From: Truepera radiovictrix DSM 17093
GTDB taxonomy: Bacteria > Deinococcota > Deinococci > Deinococcales > Trueperaceae
DNA: 64,000 nucleotides
NCBI RefSeq assembly: GCF_000092425.1
Contig: NC_014221.1
Coordinates: 1,307,001-1,371,000, forward strand
Direction of reading: 5' to 3'
Part shown: piece after piece, positions 34,667 through 42,896 of the stretch
Layout of the letters: each line of letters opens with the position of its first letter
Numbering within the stretch: the first letter of the stretch is position 1
Notes under the pieces: model-generated
Database searches by the model: none
The model's input: only the letters and a program-made list of their open reading frames with translations
Told to the model about the DNA's origin: nothing
Position numbers and translations under genes: made by a program

Positions 34667-35686
34667 TTACTGGCAGGCGCTCGGGGCGTTTTCGGGGTCG
34701 ACGCCGGCGCAGACGGTGTCGCGGTCGACCCAACCGGCGTCGATGACCACCTCGAGGTTGTCGCGGGTGATGGGGATGGGCTCGAGCAAGATCGCGTTCA
34801 TCTCGACGCCGCGCGGGCCGTCGCTCCAGGTGGTCGCCCCCTCGATCTCGTCGAGGGCGGCGCCTTGGGCGAGCGCCACGGCGATCTCGGCGGCGGCCCG
34901 CCCGAGTTCGCGGGCGTCTTTCCAGACGCTCACCGTCTGCGTACCCAGCGCGATGCGGTTAAGGGCCGCGTGGTCGCCGTCTTGGCCCGAGACCGGGATG
35001 CCCTCGAGCCCCTGCGCCGTGAGCGCCGCGACGACCCCGCCCGCCGTGCCGTCGTTCGAGGCGACGACCGCGTCGACCTCGTTGTTGTTGGCGGTAAGGA
35101 TCTGCTCGGTGTTGCGCTGCGCGTTCTCGGGAAGCCAGCCGTCGGTGTACTGCTCACCCACGACGGTGATGTCGCCGCTGTCGATGGCGCTCTGCAGCAC
35201 CTCGAGCTGCCCCTGGTGCAAAAAGTCGGCGTTCGGGTCGGTGGGGCTCCCCTTGATAAAGACGTAGTTGCCCGTGGGTTGCACGTCGTAGACCGCTTGC
35301 GCTTGCAGGCGCCCGACCTCGACGTTATCGAAGGTGAGGTAGAAGACCCCGGGGTCCTCGATCAGCCGGTCGTAGGCGACCACCGGGATCCCCTCCTGCG
35401 CGGCGCGCGAGACCGCCGGCAAGATGGCCTCGTTGTCCTGAGCGAGGATGATAAGCGCGTCCACGCCGCGCGTAATGAGGCTCTCGACGTCGGCGAGCTG
35501 CTTTTCGGGTGAGCTCTGGGCGTCGGCGCTCACGTACTGCGCGCCGAGCGCCTCCAGCGTTTCCCGGATCGCCGCCTCGTCGGTGCGCCAGCGCTCCTCC
35601 TGAAAGTTCGACCAGCTCACGCCGACAGTCTGTGCGGCGGCCACCGCACCGAAGACAAACACACCCAACACCCCGAGTCGCTTCAC
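34667..35686 (-). CDS. xylF: D-xylose-binding periplasmic protein
   Basis: The 339-residue protein has a signal peptide ([20 protein letters not shown]) and the type I periplasmic-binding fold. It shares long blocks with E. coli XylF, for example [20 protein letters not shown]-like, [38 protein letters not shown] and [11 protein letters not shown]. That similarity is much closer than to ribose or inositol binders, so xylose (or a near pentose) is the likely ligand. GTG start with AAAGGAG seven bases upstream; a near-consensus promoter lies at 35793-35821. Confidence 0.92.
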   Translation of the reverse strand: MKRLGVLGVFVFGAVAAAQTVGVSWSNFQEERWRTDEAAIRETLEALGAQYVSADAQSSPEKQLADVESLITRGVDALIILAQDNEAILPAVSRAAQEGIPVVAYDRLIEDPGVFYLTFDNVEVGRLQAQAVYDVQPTGNYVFIKGSPTDPNADFLHQGQLEVLQSAIDSGDITVVGEQYTDGWLPENAQRNTEQILTANNNEVDAVVASNDGTAGGVVAALTAQGLEGIPVSGQDGDHAALNRIALGTQTVSVWKDARELGRAAAEIAVALAQGAALDEIEGATTWSDGPRGVEMNAILLEPIPITRDNLEVVIDAGWVDRDTVCAGVDPENAPSACQ

Positions 35687-35792
35687 GACCTACTCCTTTC
35701 GCGCCCCTAGAGCGCCGTAGCGCCGGCTCGGGGCGGCAAGTATGCCCAACGCCTTAGAGCAGGGGATGCCCAGCTGTCGCCAAAGTAGCTCA

Positions 35793-35821
35793 ACTGTACG
35801 GGTCGGCGAAAAGCTTGTCAA
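35793..35821 (-). promoter_or_regulatory. Sigma-70 type promoter of xylFHG
   Basis: Minus-strand TTGACA (35821-35816), 17 bases, TACAGT (35798-35793). About 100 bases of leader precede xylF. No xylose regulator gene is nearby. Confidence 0.7.
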
Positions 35822-35870
35822 GACGCCTAAAAGCGCGCGTGCAGTGCTGACGCGCGCCAAAGCCCGCGGG

Positions 35871-36827
35871 CTAGAGCGACCACGCCCCCAGCGACAAGCC
35901 GGTCAGCGCGCGCAGCGCCTGAACGTCCTCCTGGAGCATGGCGGTGAGTTCGGCGCGCAGCGCCGGGGTGACCTGCGGCGTCTTGATAGGCGGGCCAAAG
36001 ACCCACGGGGCGTTGCGCTCGAGCCAGTAGACGCCGCGCAGTTTGCGCGCGACCATCCAGTTTTTGAGCGGGCTGCGGCGCCGGGTCGCGGCGGCGGGCA
36101 TCGTCGCGGAGGCTTTTGTAAAGCGCGAGTCCTCGTAGGTGGGGTCGACGCCTAAAAAGGCGAAGACCTCTTGCAGGGTGCCGAGCGGGTCGCGGTAGAG
36201 CTCTTCGAGCACGACGACCTTGATCTGGCTCGGGTCGTAAAAGCGCCGGTACTGCTCGAGCTGGAAGTGGTAGAGGCTCGAGACCAAGTAGCGGTTGTTC
36301 TTTCGCTCGAGCATCGCCTCGGCGAAGGGCCGGTGTTCGCGCCCCAGCGAGTAGGAGTGCACGTAGTGCGACACCATCCGTTTGATGGGGTCGCGCACGC
36401 AGTAGAGCAGCTTGGCGCCCGGCAAGACCCTGTGCATCCGCTCGGGCACCCCCGCGTAGAGGGGGAAGCGCGTGTAGTTGGGTGAGGACTCGCCGATGAC
36501 CCGCTTTTTCTCCGGAAAGTGTGACCGGTACCAGGCGAGCCCCTTTGCCCAGTTGTGCTCGGCGACGAAAAAGTTCGTCTCCTTGCGCCGCGACATAAAG
36601 ACCTCGGGGTGGCAGTCGAGGTACTCGTGCAGGCTCGTGGTGCCGCACTTCATCGCGCCGATGATGACGAGGTTGGGGAGCGTACCGACCGCTTCGGCGC
36701 TCGCCGCCTCGGGTCGGTAGGGACGCGCCGGGCGCGCGGGGCGAGGGCGGGTGACGATCGGGCGCACGGGTTGCGGGGGCGACGGAGGGGTCGAGGGACC
36801 GATGGGGTGCCGCGCGTTTTTGTCCAT
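35871..36827 (-). CDS. PAPS-dependent sulfotransferase
   Basis: It transfers sulfate from PAPS to an acceptor hydroxyl or amine. The 318-residue protein has the 5'-phosphosulfate loop NLVIIGAMKCGTTSLHEYL (K60) and the 3'-phosphate site LYCVRDPIKRMVSHY (R145, S153). RKETNFF and GESSPNYTRFP are present as in heparan- or lipid-type sulfotransferases. Residues 1-45 are a Pro/Arg-rich tail without a signal peptide. ATG 36827 has AAGGTAGGG upstream. The acceptor is unknown; two sulfatases elsewhere in the window make a sulfated glycan or lipid plausible. It is on the same strand as xylF but has a separate promoter between. Confidence 0.88.
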   Translation of the reverse strand: MDKNARHPIGPSTPPSPPQPVRPIVTRPRPARPARPYRPEAASAEAVGTLPNLVIIGAMKCGTTSLHEYLDCHPEVFMSRRKETNFFVAEHNWAKGLAWYRSHFPEKKRVIGESSPNYTRFPLYAGVPERMHRVLPGAKLLYCVRDPIKRMVSHYVHSYSLGREHRPFAEAMLERKNNRYLVSSLYHFQLEQYRRFYDPSQIKVVVLEELYRDPLGTLQEVFAFLGVDPTYEDSRFTKASATMPAAATRRRSPLKNWMVARKLRGVYWLERNAPWVFGPPIKTPQVTPALRAELTAMLQEDVQALRALTGLSLGAWSL

Positions 36828-37007
36828 GACCCTACCTTGCCGCTTGCAACTTGCGGTGCGCTTGCGGTAACCCCGGCCTCGGTTCGGGTGCACCGCCCGC
36901 GAACCGGTCGTGAGCGCCCCCTGAGGGCAGTTCCGCGCGGCGTAGCTACCAGCGGCCTCGCGGCGTGCAGGGGGGCGCTTTATGTCAAGGCGCGCCACAA
37001 AGCTGAA

Positions 37008-37030
37008 GCGCGGGGGGCAGGCCCCCGCGC
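37008..37030 (-). terminator. Hairpin after the kelch lipoprotein gene
   Basis: GCGCGGGGG and CCCCCGCGC form a 9-bp stem with a 5-base loop, followed on the minus strand by TTCAGCTTT, a poor T-run. Confidence 0.55.
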
Positions 37031-37058
37031 GGCGCGGTCTCGAGGTCTTAAGGGTGAG

Positions 37059-38408
37059 TTAGTCCTGCGGGGTCGCGCGGTACGTCTCGGCGCGCCAGCC
37101 GCCGCCCGAGCCGCCCGTCAGGAAGATCTCGCCGTTGATCTCGTCCGCCACGGCCGACTGCAGCGCGTGCGGCAGGTCGGTGAGCGAAGTCCAGGTGTCG
37201 GTCTCGGGGTCGTAGGCGAAGACGTCGGTGATCGGCTTGAGGTGCGCGATCTCGCCGCCGACGACGATGATGCGCCCGCCCATGGCGAAAGTCGAGTTCG
37301 AGATGTGCGACACGGCTTTGGGCAGCGGTGCGAGCGTCTCCCAGGTGTCGGTCTCGGGGTCGTAGGCGTGGACGTCGTTTTGCGTCACGAGGTTGTGGTC
37401 GTGGTCGTGCTGGCCCGCGACGGCGTAGATGCGGCCGCCGAGCACCGCAGAGCCCATGTGGTTGCGCGGGTTGGGTAGCGGCGCGGCCTCCGTCCAGCTC
37501 TGCGCTCCCCCCGCGAGGTCGAGCACGAAGTGCTCGGGGGTGTCTTGGGTGCGCGCGAGGTTGGAGCCGCCGAAGTAGTGCAGACGGCCGTCCAGGTACT
37601 CGAGCTGCCCCGCCGAGCGCTCGACCGGGAGGTCGGGGAGGCGCGTGTAGCTGTCTTCGGCGACGTTGTAGCGCCACACCTCTTTGGTGCCGAAGATCTG
37701 CCCCGTCCCGCTGTTATTCGCGGTGTAGCCGCCGGCGAAGAAGAAGTCGGTCCCGTCGGTCGCCATGCCCGCGTGGGTGACGCCGCCGTGACCGGTGTTG
37801 TTCATCGGCGGCAGCGGCGCGAGCGGCGTCCAGGTGTCGGTCTCGGGATCGTAGACCTGGGCGCGGTCGGTAGGGGTGCAGCAGCGCTTCTCTTTGTCGA
37901 AGCCGCCAAACACGTAGAGTTTGCCGTTAAGCGCGCGGCCCTGCGCTTCGGCGACGCCGATGGGTTGCGGCGCGGCGGGGCTCCAGGTGAGGGTGGTGAA
38001 GTTGCCGCTCGCCCCCGTGACCGTGACGCTCGGGCCGCTGCGCGAGGTGCTCTCGCCGCCGGCGGCGACGCGCAGGGTCGGGGAGAAGGTGCCCGGCGCC
38101 GCGTAGGTGTGTTCTTGGCTGCCGCTCAAACAGGCCTCGCCCTCGAAGGTGTAGTCGGGGGCGCCGTCGCCCGTGACGTCGAGGGTGCAGCGGAGCGCCG
38201 AGGCGTCAGCGCCGCGCACGCGCCAGCTAAAGGTGACGGGTTCGCCCGCCGTGGCCGAGAGCGGCGCCGCGTCGAGGGTCTCGATGGTGAGGCCCGCCGG
38301 TGGGTCGACGGGGGGGCGGGCGTCGCGCTCGCAGGCGCCGAGCACCCCGAGCAGCGTCAAGGCCGAGAGGGAAAAACCGAGCTTTTTAACATCCGTACGT
38401 CTCAACAT
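37059..38408 (-). CDS. Kelch-repeat lipoprotein with N-terminal PKD-like domain
   Basis: The 449-residue protein has a lipoprotein signal (KKLGFSLSALTLLGVLGAC, Cys26), an Ig/PKD-like domain (about 40-140, SATAGEPVTFSWRV...HTYAAPGTFSPTLRV) and then about five kelch repeats. These are marked by GKLYVFGGFD, DFFFAGGY, GRLHYFGGS, GRIYAVAGQ, GRIIVVGGE and the recurring YDPETDTW motif (three copies). Kelch repeats form a beta-propeller; some bacterial members are surface carbohydrate- or protein-binding. The enzyme activity, if any, is unknown. AGGAGGGC precedes ATG 38408. It heads a group of PKD and DUF1080 lipoproteins. Confidence 0.85.
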   Translation of the reverse strand: MLRRTDVKKLGFSLSALTLLGVLGACERDARPPVDPPAGLTIETLDAAPLSATAGEPVTFSWRVRGADASALRCTLDVTGDGAPDYTFEGEACLSGSQEHTYAAPGTFSPTLRVAAGGESTSRSGPSVTVTGASGNFTTLTWSPAAPQPIGVAEAQGRALNGKLYVFGGFDKEKRCCTPTDRAQVYDPETDTWTPLAPLPPMNNTGHGGVTHAGMATDGTDFFFAGGYTANNSGTGQIFGTKEVWRYNVAEDSYTRLPDLPVERSAGQLEYLDGRLHYFGGSNLARTQDTPEHFVLDLAGGAQSWTEAAPLPNPRNHMGSAVLGGRIYAVAGQHDHDHNLVTQNDVHAYDPETDTWETLAPLPKAVSHISNSTFAMGGRIIVVGGEIAHLKPITDVFAYDPETDTWTSLTDLPHALQSAVADEINGEIFLTGGSGGGWRAETYRATPQD

Positions 38409-38492
38409 AGCCCTCCTTAGGTGCATTGTGGCAAGAAACCGGATGAAACGACCGTAACACGTGTCGGCGCCGCTCCCGCGCTCCGGGGTAGG

Positions 38493-39722
38493 CTAGAGCG
38501 GCTCGAGCCACACGTTGCGGAAGCGGACGCGGCTGCCGTGGTCTTGCAGCACCACGGGGCCGTCCTCCGGACCCTCGGGGTCGCCCAGGAGCGTGTGGCG
38601 CGGGATCTCGACGTCGTCATGAACCAGCACGCCGTTCCAGCGGACGCTGACGCGGGCGTTTTCGACCTTGCGCCCCCCCGCAAAGCGCGCCGCGCGGAAG
38701 GTGATGTCAAAGCGCTGCCAGGTTTCGGGGGGGAGGCTCGCGTTGACGTCGGCGTCTTTAACCCCGTAGATCGCCCCCGCGTCGTCGGCGCCTGTGAGCG
38801 TTACCCCGTACGAATCGAGGATCTGCACCTCGTAACGCCCCTGCAGGTAGACCCCGCTGTTGCCCCGCGCTTGGGGGGGGGTGCCTTCGGGGGTCGCGGG
38901 GACCCAGAACTCGAGGTGCAGCCGAAAGTCGCCGAAGGTTTCTTTGGTGCGGAGGTTGTTCTCGCTGACGCGTGCTCCCGGCAGCACCTCGAAAGCGCCG
39001 TCCTCGACCGGCCAGTTGGCCTCGCCGCCGGCGACGCGCTCCCACGCCTCGAGGTCGCTGCCGTCAAAGAGCACGAGGCGCTCGCCGCGCGCGGCGAGGG
39101 GCTGCGAGGCGCTCGCGCTGCCGCCGGCGCCCTCGACGGTGAGCGTCACGGTGTAGTCGCCGGGGGCGGCGTAGCGGTGGGTGACGCGCGCGCCCTCCGC
39201 GGCGCTCCCATCGCCGAAGTCCCAGCGCAACGCGCGGCCGGTCGGCGCGTCGTCTGCCTCGAAGACGAAGCTCAAGGGGCCGTCGCCGGGGAGGACGCGG
39301 AAGCGCGCGGTCGGCGCCTCGAGGTCGCCGTCAGCGTCGCCGACGACCTCGAAGGTGAGGCTGCGCTCGGCGCGGCCCCCGGCGGCCCCGAGGGCGCTCA
39401 GCGTGGCCTCGAAGCGGCCCGCGTCGGTCGTGGGGTGGTCCAAGCTCCCCTGGGCGCAGTTGTCGGGCTCATAGGTCGTCCCTGCAGGGGCGCCCCCCGC
39501 TACGGGGGTGACCTCGAGGGTGCACGCGCTCGCCCCTTCGGTCCGCCACGTCAGCCTCAGCGTCTGGCCGACGTTGAGCGTTTCCGAAGCGGCTTCAAAG
39601 CTCTGAATGACGACGCCGGGGACGGGGGTAGCCCGCTCACACGCGCTCAAAAGCGCGCCCAGCGCGAGGGCGCCGAGCGCGAGCCGAGAGGGGCGTAAAG
39701 GAAAGAGGGTCAGCGGCCACAT
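38493..39722 (-). CDS. PKD plus DUF1080 (3-keto-disaccharide hydrolase-like) lipoprotein
   Basis: The 409-residue protein has a lipobox (LALGALLSAC, Cys28), an Ig-like region, a PKD domain (about 135-215, FVFEADD..WDFGDGS...HRYAAPGDYTVTLTV) and a C-terminal DUF1080 domain (about 220-409). The last starts LFDGSDLEAWE and includes ARGNSGVYLQGRYEVQILDSYG. DUF1080 is a concanavalin-like fold; some members hydrolyse 3-keto-disaccharides, others bind glycans. It is likely surface-exposed. It lies 84 bases upstream of the kelch gene on the same strand, and the acidic lectin-like sites suggest glycan handling, which remains inference. Confidence 0.85.
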   Translation of the reverse strand: MWPLTLFPLRPSRLALGALALGALLSACERATPVPGVVIQSFEAASETLNVGQTLRLTWRTEGASACTLEVTPVAGGAPAGTTYEPDNCAQGSLDHPTTDAGRFEATLSALGAAGGRAERSLTFEVVGDADGDLEAPTARFRVLPGDGPLSFVFEADDAPTGRALRWDFGDGSAAEGARVTHRYAAPGDYTVTLTVEGAGGSASASQPLAARGERLVLFDGSDLEAWERVAGGEANWPVEDGAFEVLPGARVSENNLRTKETFGDFRLHLEFWVPATPEGTPPQARGNSGVYLQGRYEVQILDSYGVTLTGADDAGAIYGVKDADVNASLPPETWQRFDITFRAARFAGGRKVENARVSVRWNGVLVHDDVEIPRHTLLGDPEGPEDGPVVLQDHGSRVRFRNVWLEPL

Positions 39723-39761
39723 AGCCTTACCTTAACCGCCGCTCTCTGTGCTGTGTGAGGG

Positions 39762-40268
39762 TCATTTTCCGACACGCGCGCACGCGCTCACAACCTGTTG
39801 CGTCAGGTAGCGCACCTCTCGCTCCATGAGCTGCGCCGCTACGAAGTCGCCCTTAAGGCGCAGGGTGTGGGCGAGCCGCGTGAGCGTCCCGACCTCCTCG
39901 TCGAGCCACGCGCGCAGCGCCTCGTCGAGAGCGTCCGCTGGCAGCGCTGTAGGAACGGACGGGTGGGGGGGAGCAGGGTGCTTGGGCCGCCGTGCGGGGC
40001 GCGTCGGTAGTGCGGGGGGGGGAGCGGGGGCGTGCCGTTCCCCGAGCGCCAAGCTGAGCGGGGCGCGCCGGTGCAGGTGTGCGCGCCTCGGTTGGGCGCG
40101 TTTGGGCCGGACGCCCTTTGAGCGCCTCCGTGCGGCGTCGAGGGGGGAGGCGGCGTGCAGCCCGCGACGCCGCTCGGTGAGAGCGTGCGGCGTCGCGGTG
40201 TCCACGCGGCCAAGGTCGGGGCGGCAGTCGGTCGTGGGGGCGTACTCGGACACGGCGTACTCGGACAT
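39762..40268 (-). CDS. Hypothetical protein with basic Pro/Arg-rich middle
   Basis: The 168-residue product is not recognised. It starts MSEYAVSEYAPTTDC, has an Arg/Pro/Ala-rich low-complexity stretch (about 30-110), and ends with a predicted helical module LPADALDEALRAWLDEEVGTLTRLAHTLRLKGDFVAAQLMEREVRYL. ATG 40268 has a good AGGAGAGGA site, which is the main argument for reality. No signal peptide or membrane segment is seen. It lies between the two DUF1080 lipoprotein genes on the same strand and may be cotranscribed with them. Confidence 0.5.
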   Translation of the reverse strand: MSEYAVSEYAPTTDCRPDLGRVDTATPHALTERRRGLHAASPLDAARRRSKGVRPKRAQPRRAHLHRRAPLSLALGERHAPAPPPALPTRPARRPKHPAPPHPSVPTALPADALDEALRAWLDEEVGTLTRLAHTLRLKGDFVAAQLMEREVRYLTQQVVSACARVGK

Positions 40269-40338
40269 GCTGTCCTCTCCTTTGGAGGGTGCGGGGCGAG
40301 GGCCGGCGCCTGGGTCGTCGGCGCGCCCGGACGCGCCG

Positions 40339-42084
40339 CTACGGCAGGTCGTCTCGGGCGGCTTGCAGCGGGCGGATCTCGATGTTGCGGAACATGATCT
40401 GTGCCCCTTCGGCCTGGAGCAGGATGCGGCCACGGGTCAGGGGCACCTTCTGGCCGTCGGGGCCGGGTTGAAAAAGGCCGTAGGCGCGGTTGTTGACCCG
40501 GCCGTTGATGAGGTGCACGGCGGTGTTGCCGCGGACGATCACCTCGGCGGTGTTCCACCCCTCGAGCCGTTCGTAGGTGCCGTCTTTGACGACGCGGACA
40601 AAGCGGCCGGGGCGGCTCGTGTAGGGTTCGCCGTGCTGTTTGTAGCGCGGCTCGGCGGCGCGCGTCGAGGCGACCGTGGTCGCGAGCGTGGTGCCGCCGA
40701 TCAGCCAGAAGTCGCCGGTGTCGCCCTCTTGGATCTGGTACTCGACGCCGCGCGGCCACACCCCGTCGGGGCCGGTGACGTGGTAGATAATGCCGCTGTC
40801 GCGTTTGGCGCGCTCGCGCGGGGGGAAGCGCTTCTCCCCCCAGCGGTACTCGAGCCGCAGGTGGTAGTTTTCAAATTCCGCGTGCGTGGCGATGTAACCG
40901 AACTCGCGGCGCCCCCGCTGCGGCACGTCGAGGATGTGCAGCACGCCGTCTTCGACCCTGAACACCCCTTCCGGGTCGTGGTCGACGCCGTGCGAGGGGA
41001 GGTAGGTGTACCACCCCGTGAGGTCGCGCCCGTTAAAGAGGGGTTGCCAGGGCGACTCGAGCTCGGTCGGCAGCAGCGCGCTCGAGGGTTGGGCGTTGTG
41101 GAGGACGAACACCGCGTCCTGGTAGTCGCCGTTGGTGGCCTCTTCAAAGGCGATGAGGTAGCTGTTGCGCAAGGGGCGGCCGACGCGGTCGCTAAGCGGG
41201 TAGACGCGGATGGCGCGCGCGAGCCCCGTGTTGAGCGCGCTGATTGTGCTCCCTTCGCGCGACCCCGAGCGGACGTACACGCCGAACGGGGTGTCACCCG
41301 GGTCAAAGCTCGTCTGACCGCTCTGCAGCGGCGGCAAGAGGCGCTGCGCGTCCTCGGGGGCGACGCGCCCGAGCTCGTGGCGCTCTGGCTGCTGGCCGTC
41401 AAAGGTGACGAAGCCAAAGCGCAGCAACGCTTCGGGGCCGTAGCGGGCGACGGGGGTGAGCGTCACGGGCGCTTCGGAGGCGCGCTCAAAGAGGGTGACG
41501 GTGATCTCGTCGCCGATGGGAGCGTCTTTGGTGCTCAGGATGAGTTCGGTGCCGCCGACGTCGATGGCGTACCCGAGGGTCTGGACGATCTCGTGGAGGC
41601 TGGGCTCGAGCGCCCCCCCCTCGCCGCGCGCGGCGAGGCCGTAGAGCGCGACGCGCGCGGTGCTCTGGGGGCTGGCGGTGGAGAGCTCCAGGGTCGCGTT
41701 CTGGCTGCCCGCGTGAGGTGGCGCAAAGCCGATGGTGAAGGTGTAGCTGCTCTGCGGGGCGATGCGTAGCGGCAGAGCCGGGGGCGACTCGAGGAAAAAG
41801 GCGTCGGCGTCGACCCCGCCTAGCGACACGTCGCTCACCTCGAGCGGTTGGTCGGTAGGGTTGCGCACGGTGACCTCTTGCAGGGGGGCGCGCGCCCCCT
41901 GCGGCGCCGAAAAGATCAGCGTGTGCGCGCTCGGGCTCGCGACCTCAAGCCCCGACACGCGCGGTCCGAGGTCGTTTTCGGTCGTCGCGCCGTTACACGC
42001 CGCGAGCGTCACGAGAAGGCCCAGAAGGGCCCAGAGGGGGTTTGGCGGGAGGCGGTGGGGGAGCGAAGGACGCGTCAGGTGCAT
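40339..42084 (-). CDS. Large DUF1080 lipoprotein
   Basis: The 581-residue protein has a lipobox (LLGLLVTLAAC, Cys30) and an Ig-like domain (about 45-150, VRNPTDQPLEVSDVSLGG...SSYTFTIGFAPPHAGSQNATLEL), which resembles ASPM/SPD-2/Hydin or choice-of-anchor domains. A poorly known middle region (150-340) follows. The C-terminal DUF1080 domain (about 345-570) has LFNGRDLTGWYTYLP, RDSGIIYHVTGPDGVWPRGVEYQIQEGDTGDFW and IMFRNIEIRPL. The last domain is closer to the classical 3-keto-disaccharide hydrolase-like family than that of the neighbour. A good AGGAGTCGCT site precedes the ATG. It is probably surface-anchored and active on glycans. Confidence 0.85.
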   Translation of the reverse strand: MHLTRPSLPHRLPPNPLWALLGLLVTLAACNGATTENDLGPRVSGLEVASPSAHTLIFSAPQGARAPLQEVTVRNPTDQPLEVSDVSLGGVDADAFFLESPPALPLRIAPQSSYTFTIGFAPPHAGSQNATLELSTASPQSTARVALYGLAARGEGGALEPSLHEIVQTLGYAIDVGGTELILSTKDAPIGDEITVTLFERASEAPVTLTPVARYGPEALLRFGFVTFDGQQPERHELGRVAPEDAQRLLPPLQSGQTSFDPGDTPFGVYVRSGSREGSTISALNTGLARAIRVYPLSDRVGRPLRNSYLIAFEEATNGDYQDAVFVLHNAQPSSALLPTELESPWQPLFNGRDLTGWYTYLPSHGVDHDPEGVFRVEDGVLHILDVPQRGRREFGYIATHAEFENYHLRLEYRWGEKRFPPRERAKRDSGIIYHVTGPDGVWPRGVEYQIQEGDTGDFWLIGGTTLATTVASTRAAEPRYKQHGEPYTSRPGRFVRVVKDGTYERLEGWNTAEVIVRGNTAVHLINGRVNNRAYGLFQPGPDGQKVPLTRGRILLQAEGAQIMFRNIEIRPLQAARDDLP

Positions 42085-42122
42085 AGCGACTCCTTTGACG
42101 GGGGGCTAGTGGGACGGGGGGG

Positions 42123-42329
42123 CTAGTGGTAGGTCTGGGCGTGAACGGTCTCGAGGGCCTGCGCGAGCTCGCGCAACGTCCGCGGGGCGAGGGCTTCGAG
42201 GAGCCGCAGCTCGTGCTCGGGGACGCCCTCGGCGCGGAGCGTCGCGCGCAGGTTGTCGAGCAGGCTCCGGCGGTACTCGAGGTCGATGAGCGCCCGGTTA
42301 AACACCCGGTTGAGCGCTCGGCTGCGCAC
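42123..42329 (-). CDS. Small protein resembling Os1348/NHLP-type peptides
   Basis: The 68-residue frame has RALIDLEYRRSLLDNLRATL and then EGVPEHELRLLEAL. This matches the pattern RAL-D-x-(F/Y)R-x-x-LL ... G(L/V)-x-E-E-L-x-x-L seen in Os1348-like small proteins, related to the NHLP leader clan of ribosomal peptide precursors. No ribosome-binding site is visible at GTG 42329, and an in-frame stop lies just upstream. There are no biosynthetic enzymes around it, so a stand-alone helical regulator is as likely as a peptide precursor. It lies 38 bases before the large DUF1080 gene and is divergent from the STAND regulator. Confidence 0.5.
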   Translation of the reverse strand: MRSRALNRVFNRALIDLEYRRSLLDNLRATLRAEGVPEHELRLLEALAPRTLRELAQALETVHAQTYH

Positions 42330-42896
42330 GGCTTAGGCGCCCGTATCGCCGGGGCGAGCGCGGCGGTAGCAAGGATGGAGCAGCCGAGGGGAGCGAAAGA
42401 GCCTACCGGGGCGCGGCTGCCGCCAAAAGAACCCTCGGGCGCGGAGCGCTTGGTGCGACGCCGTGGAGGCGGCGCGACGCGGACGGTGGGGGAGCGCATT
42501 TCGTGGTGTGTTCATGGCCCGCAGCTTGGCGCAAGGGGCTTGCGACCCCCTTGCGCAACCCTTGCGGCGGCCTTGGTCGCAAGCTTGCGGCCCTTTCGGG
42601 CTAGCGCTGCGACGGTCGCCTAAGCTCTCGTGACGCTCCGCTGACGCTCGCGTGCTAAGGTGCGGCGTTTTGCAAGGCGCTTCCCCGCGGCCCCCGCCGA
42701 CGGGGTTGTGTGAGGGGGATGAGCGGATGTGAACTTTTTTACTGTTTAGCGGTGTGTAAAACGCCACACTGCCGTGTATGGCTCTAAAATCCTCATGAGT
42801 TTGGGGTGAGTCGGGGGGGTAGCCTTCACATCCGGTGACGGATGCGGCCCAAAGGGTTGCGAACTGCGGGTCAAATAGAGGCGGAGGGCGACATTC
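42330..42896. other. Divergent intergenic region with distant inverted repeat
   Basis: The 567 bases lack a convincing gene. The half next to the regulator is unusually AT-rich for this window. CGGATGTGAA (42724-42733) and TTCACATCCG (42825-42834) form a perfect 10-bp inverted repeat 91 bases apart, and GTGTG/CACAC arms lie between. It is a good place for operator sites of the divergent regulator. GGAGGG at 42883-42888 is the ribosome-binding site of the regulator. Confidence 0.5.

Noticed and set aside
38421-41769. Long plus-strand frames opposite the DUF1080 lipoprotein genes
   Set aside because: Low-complexity Ala/Arg/Gly/Val translations mirroring the real minus-strand genes; no motif or ribosome-binding site.
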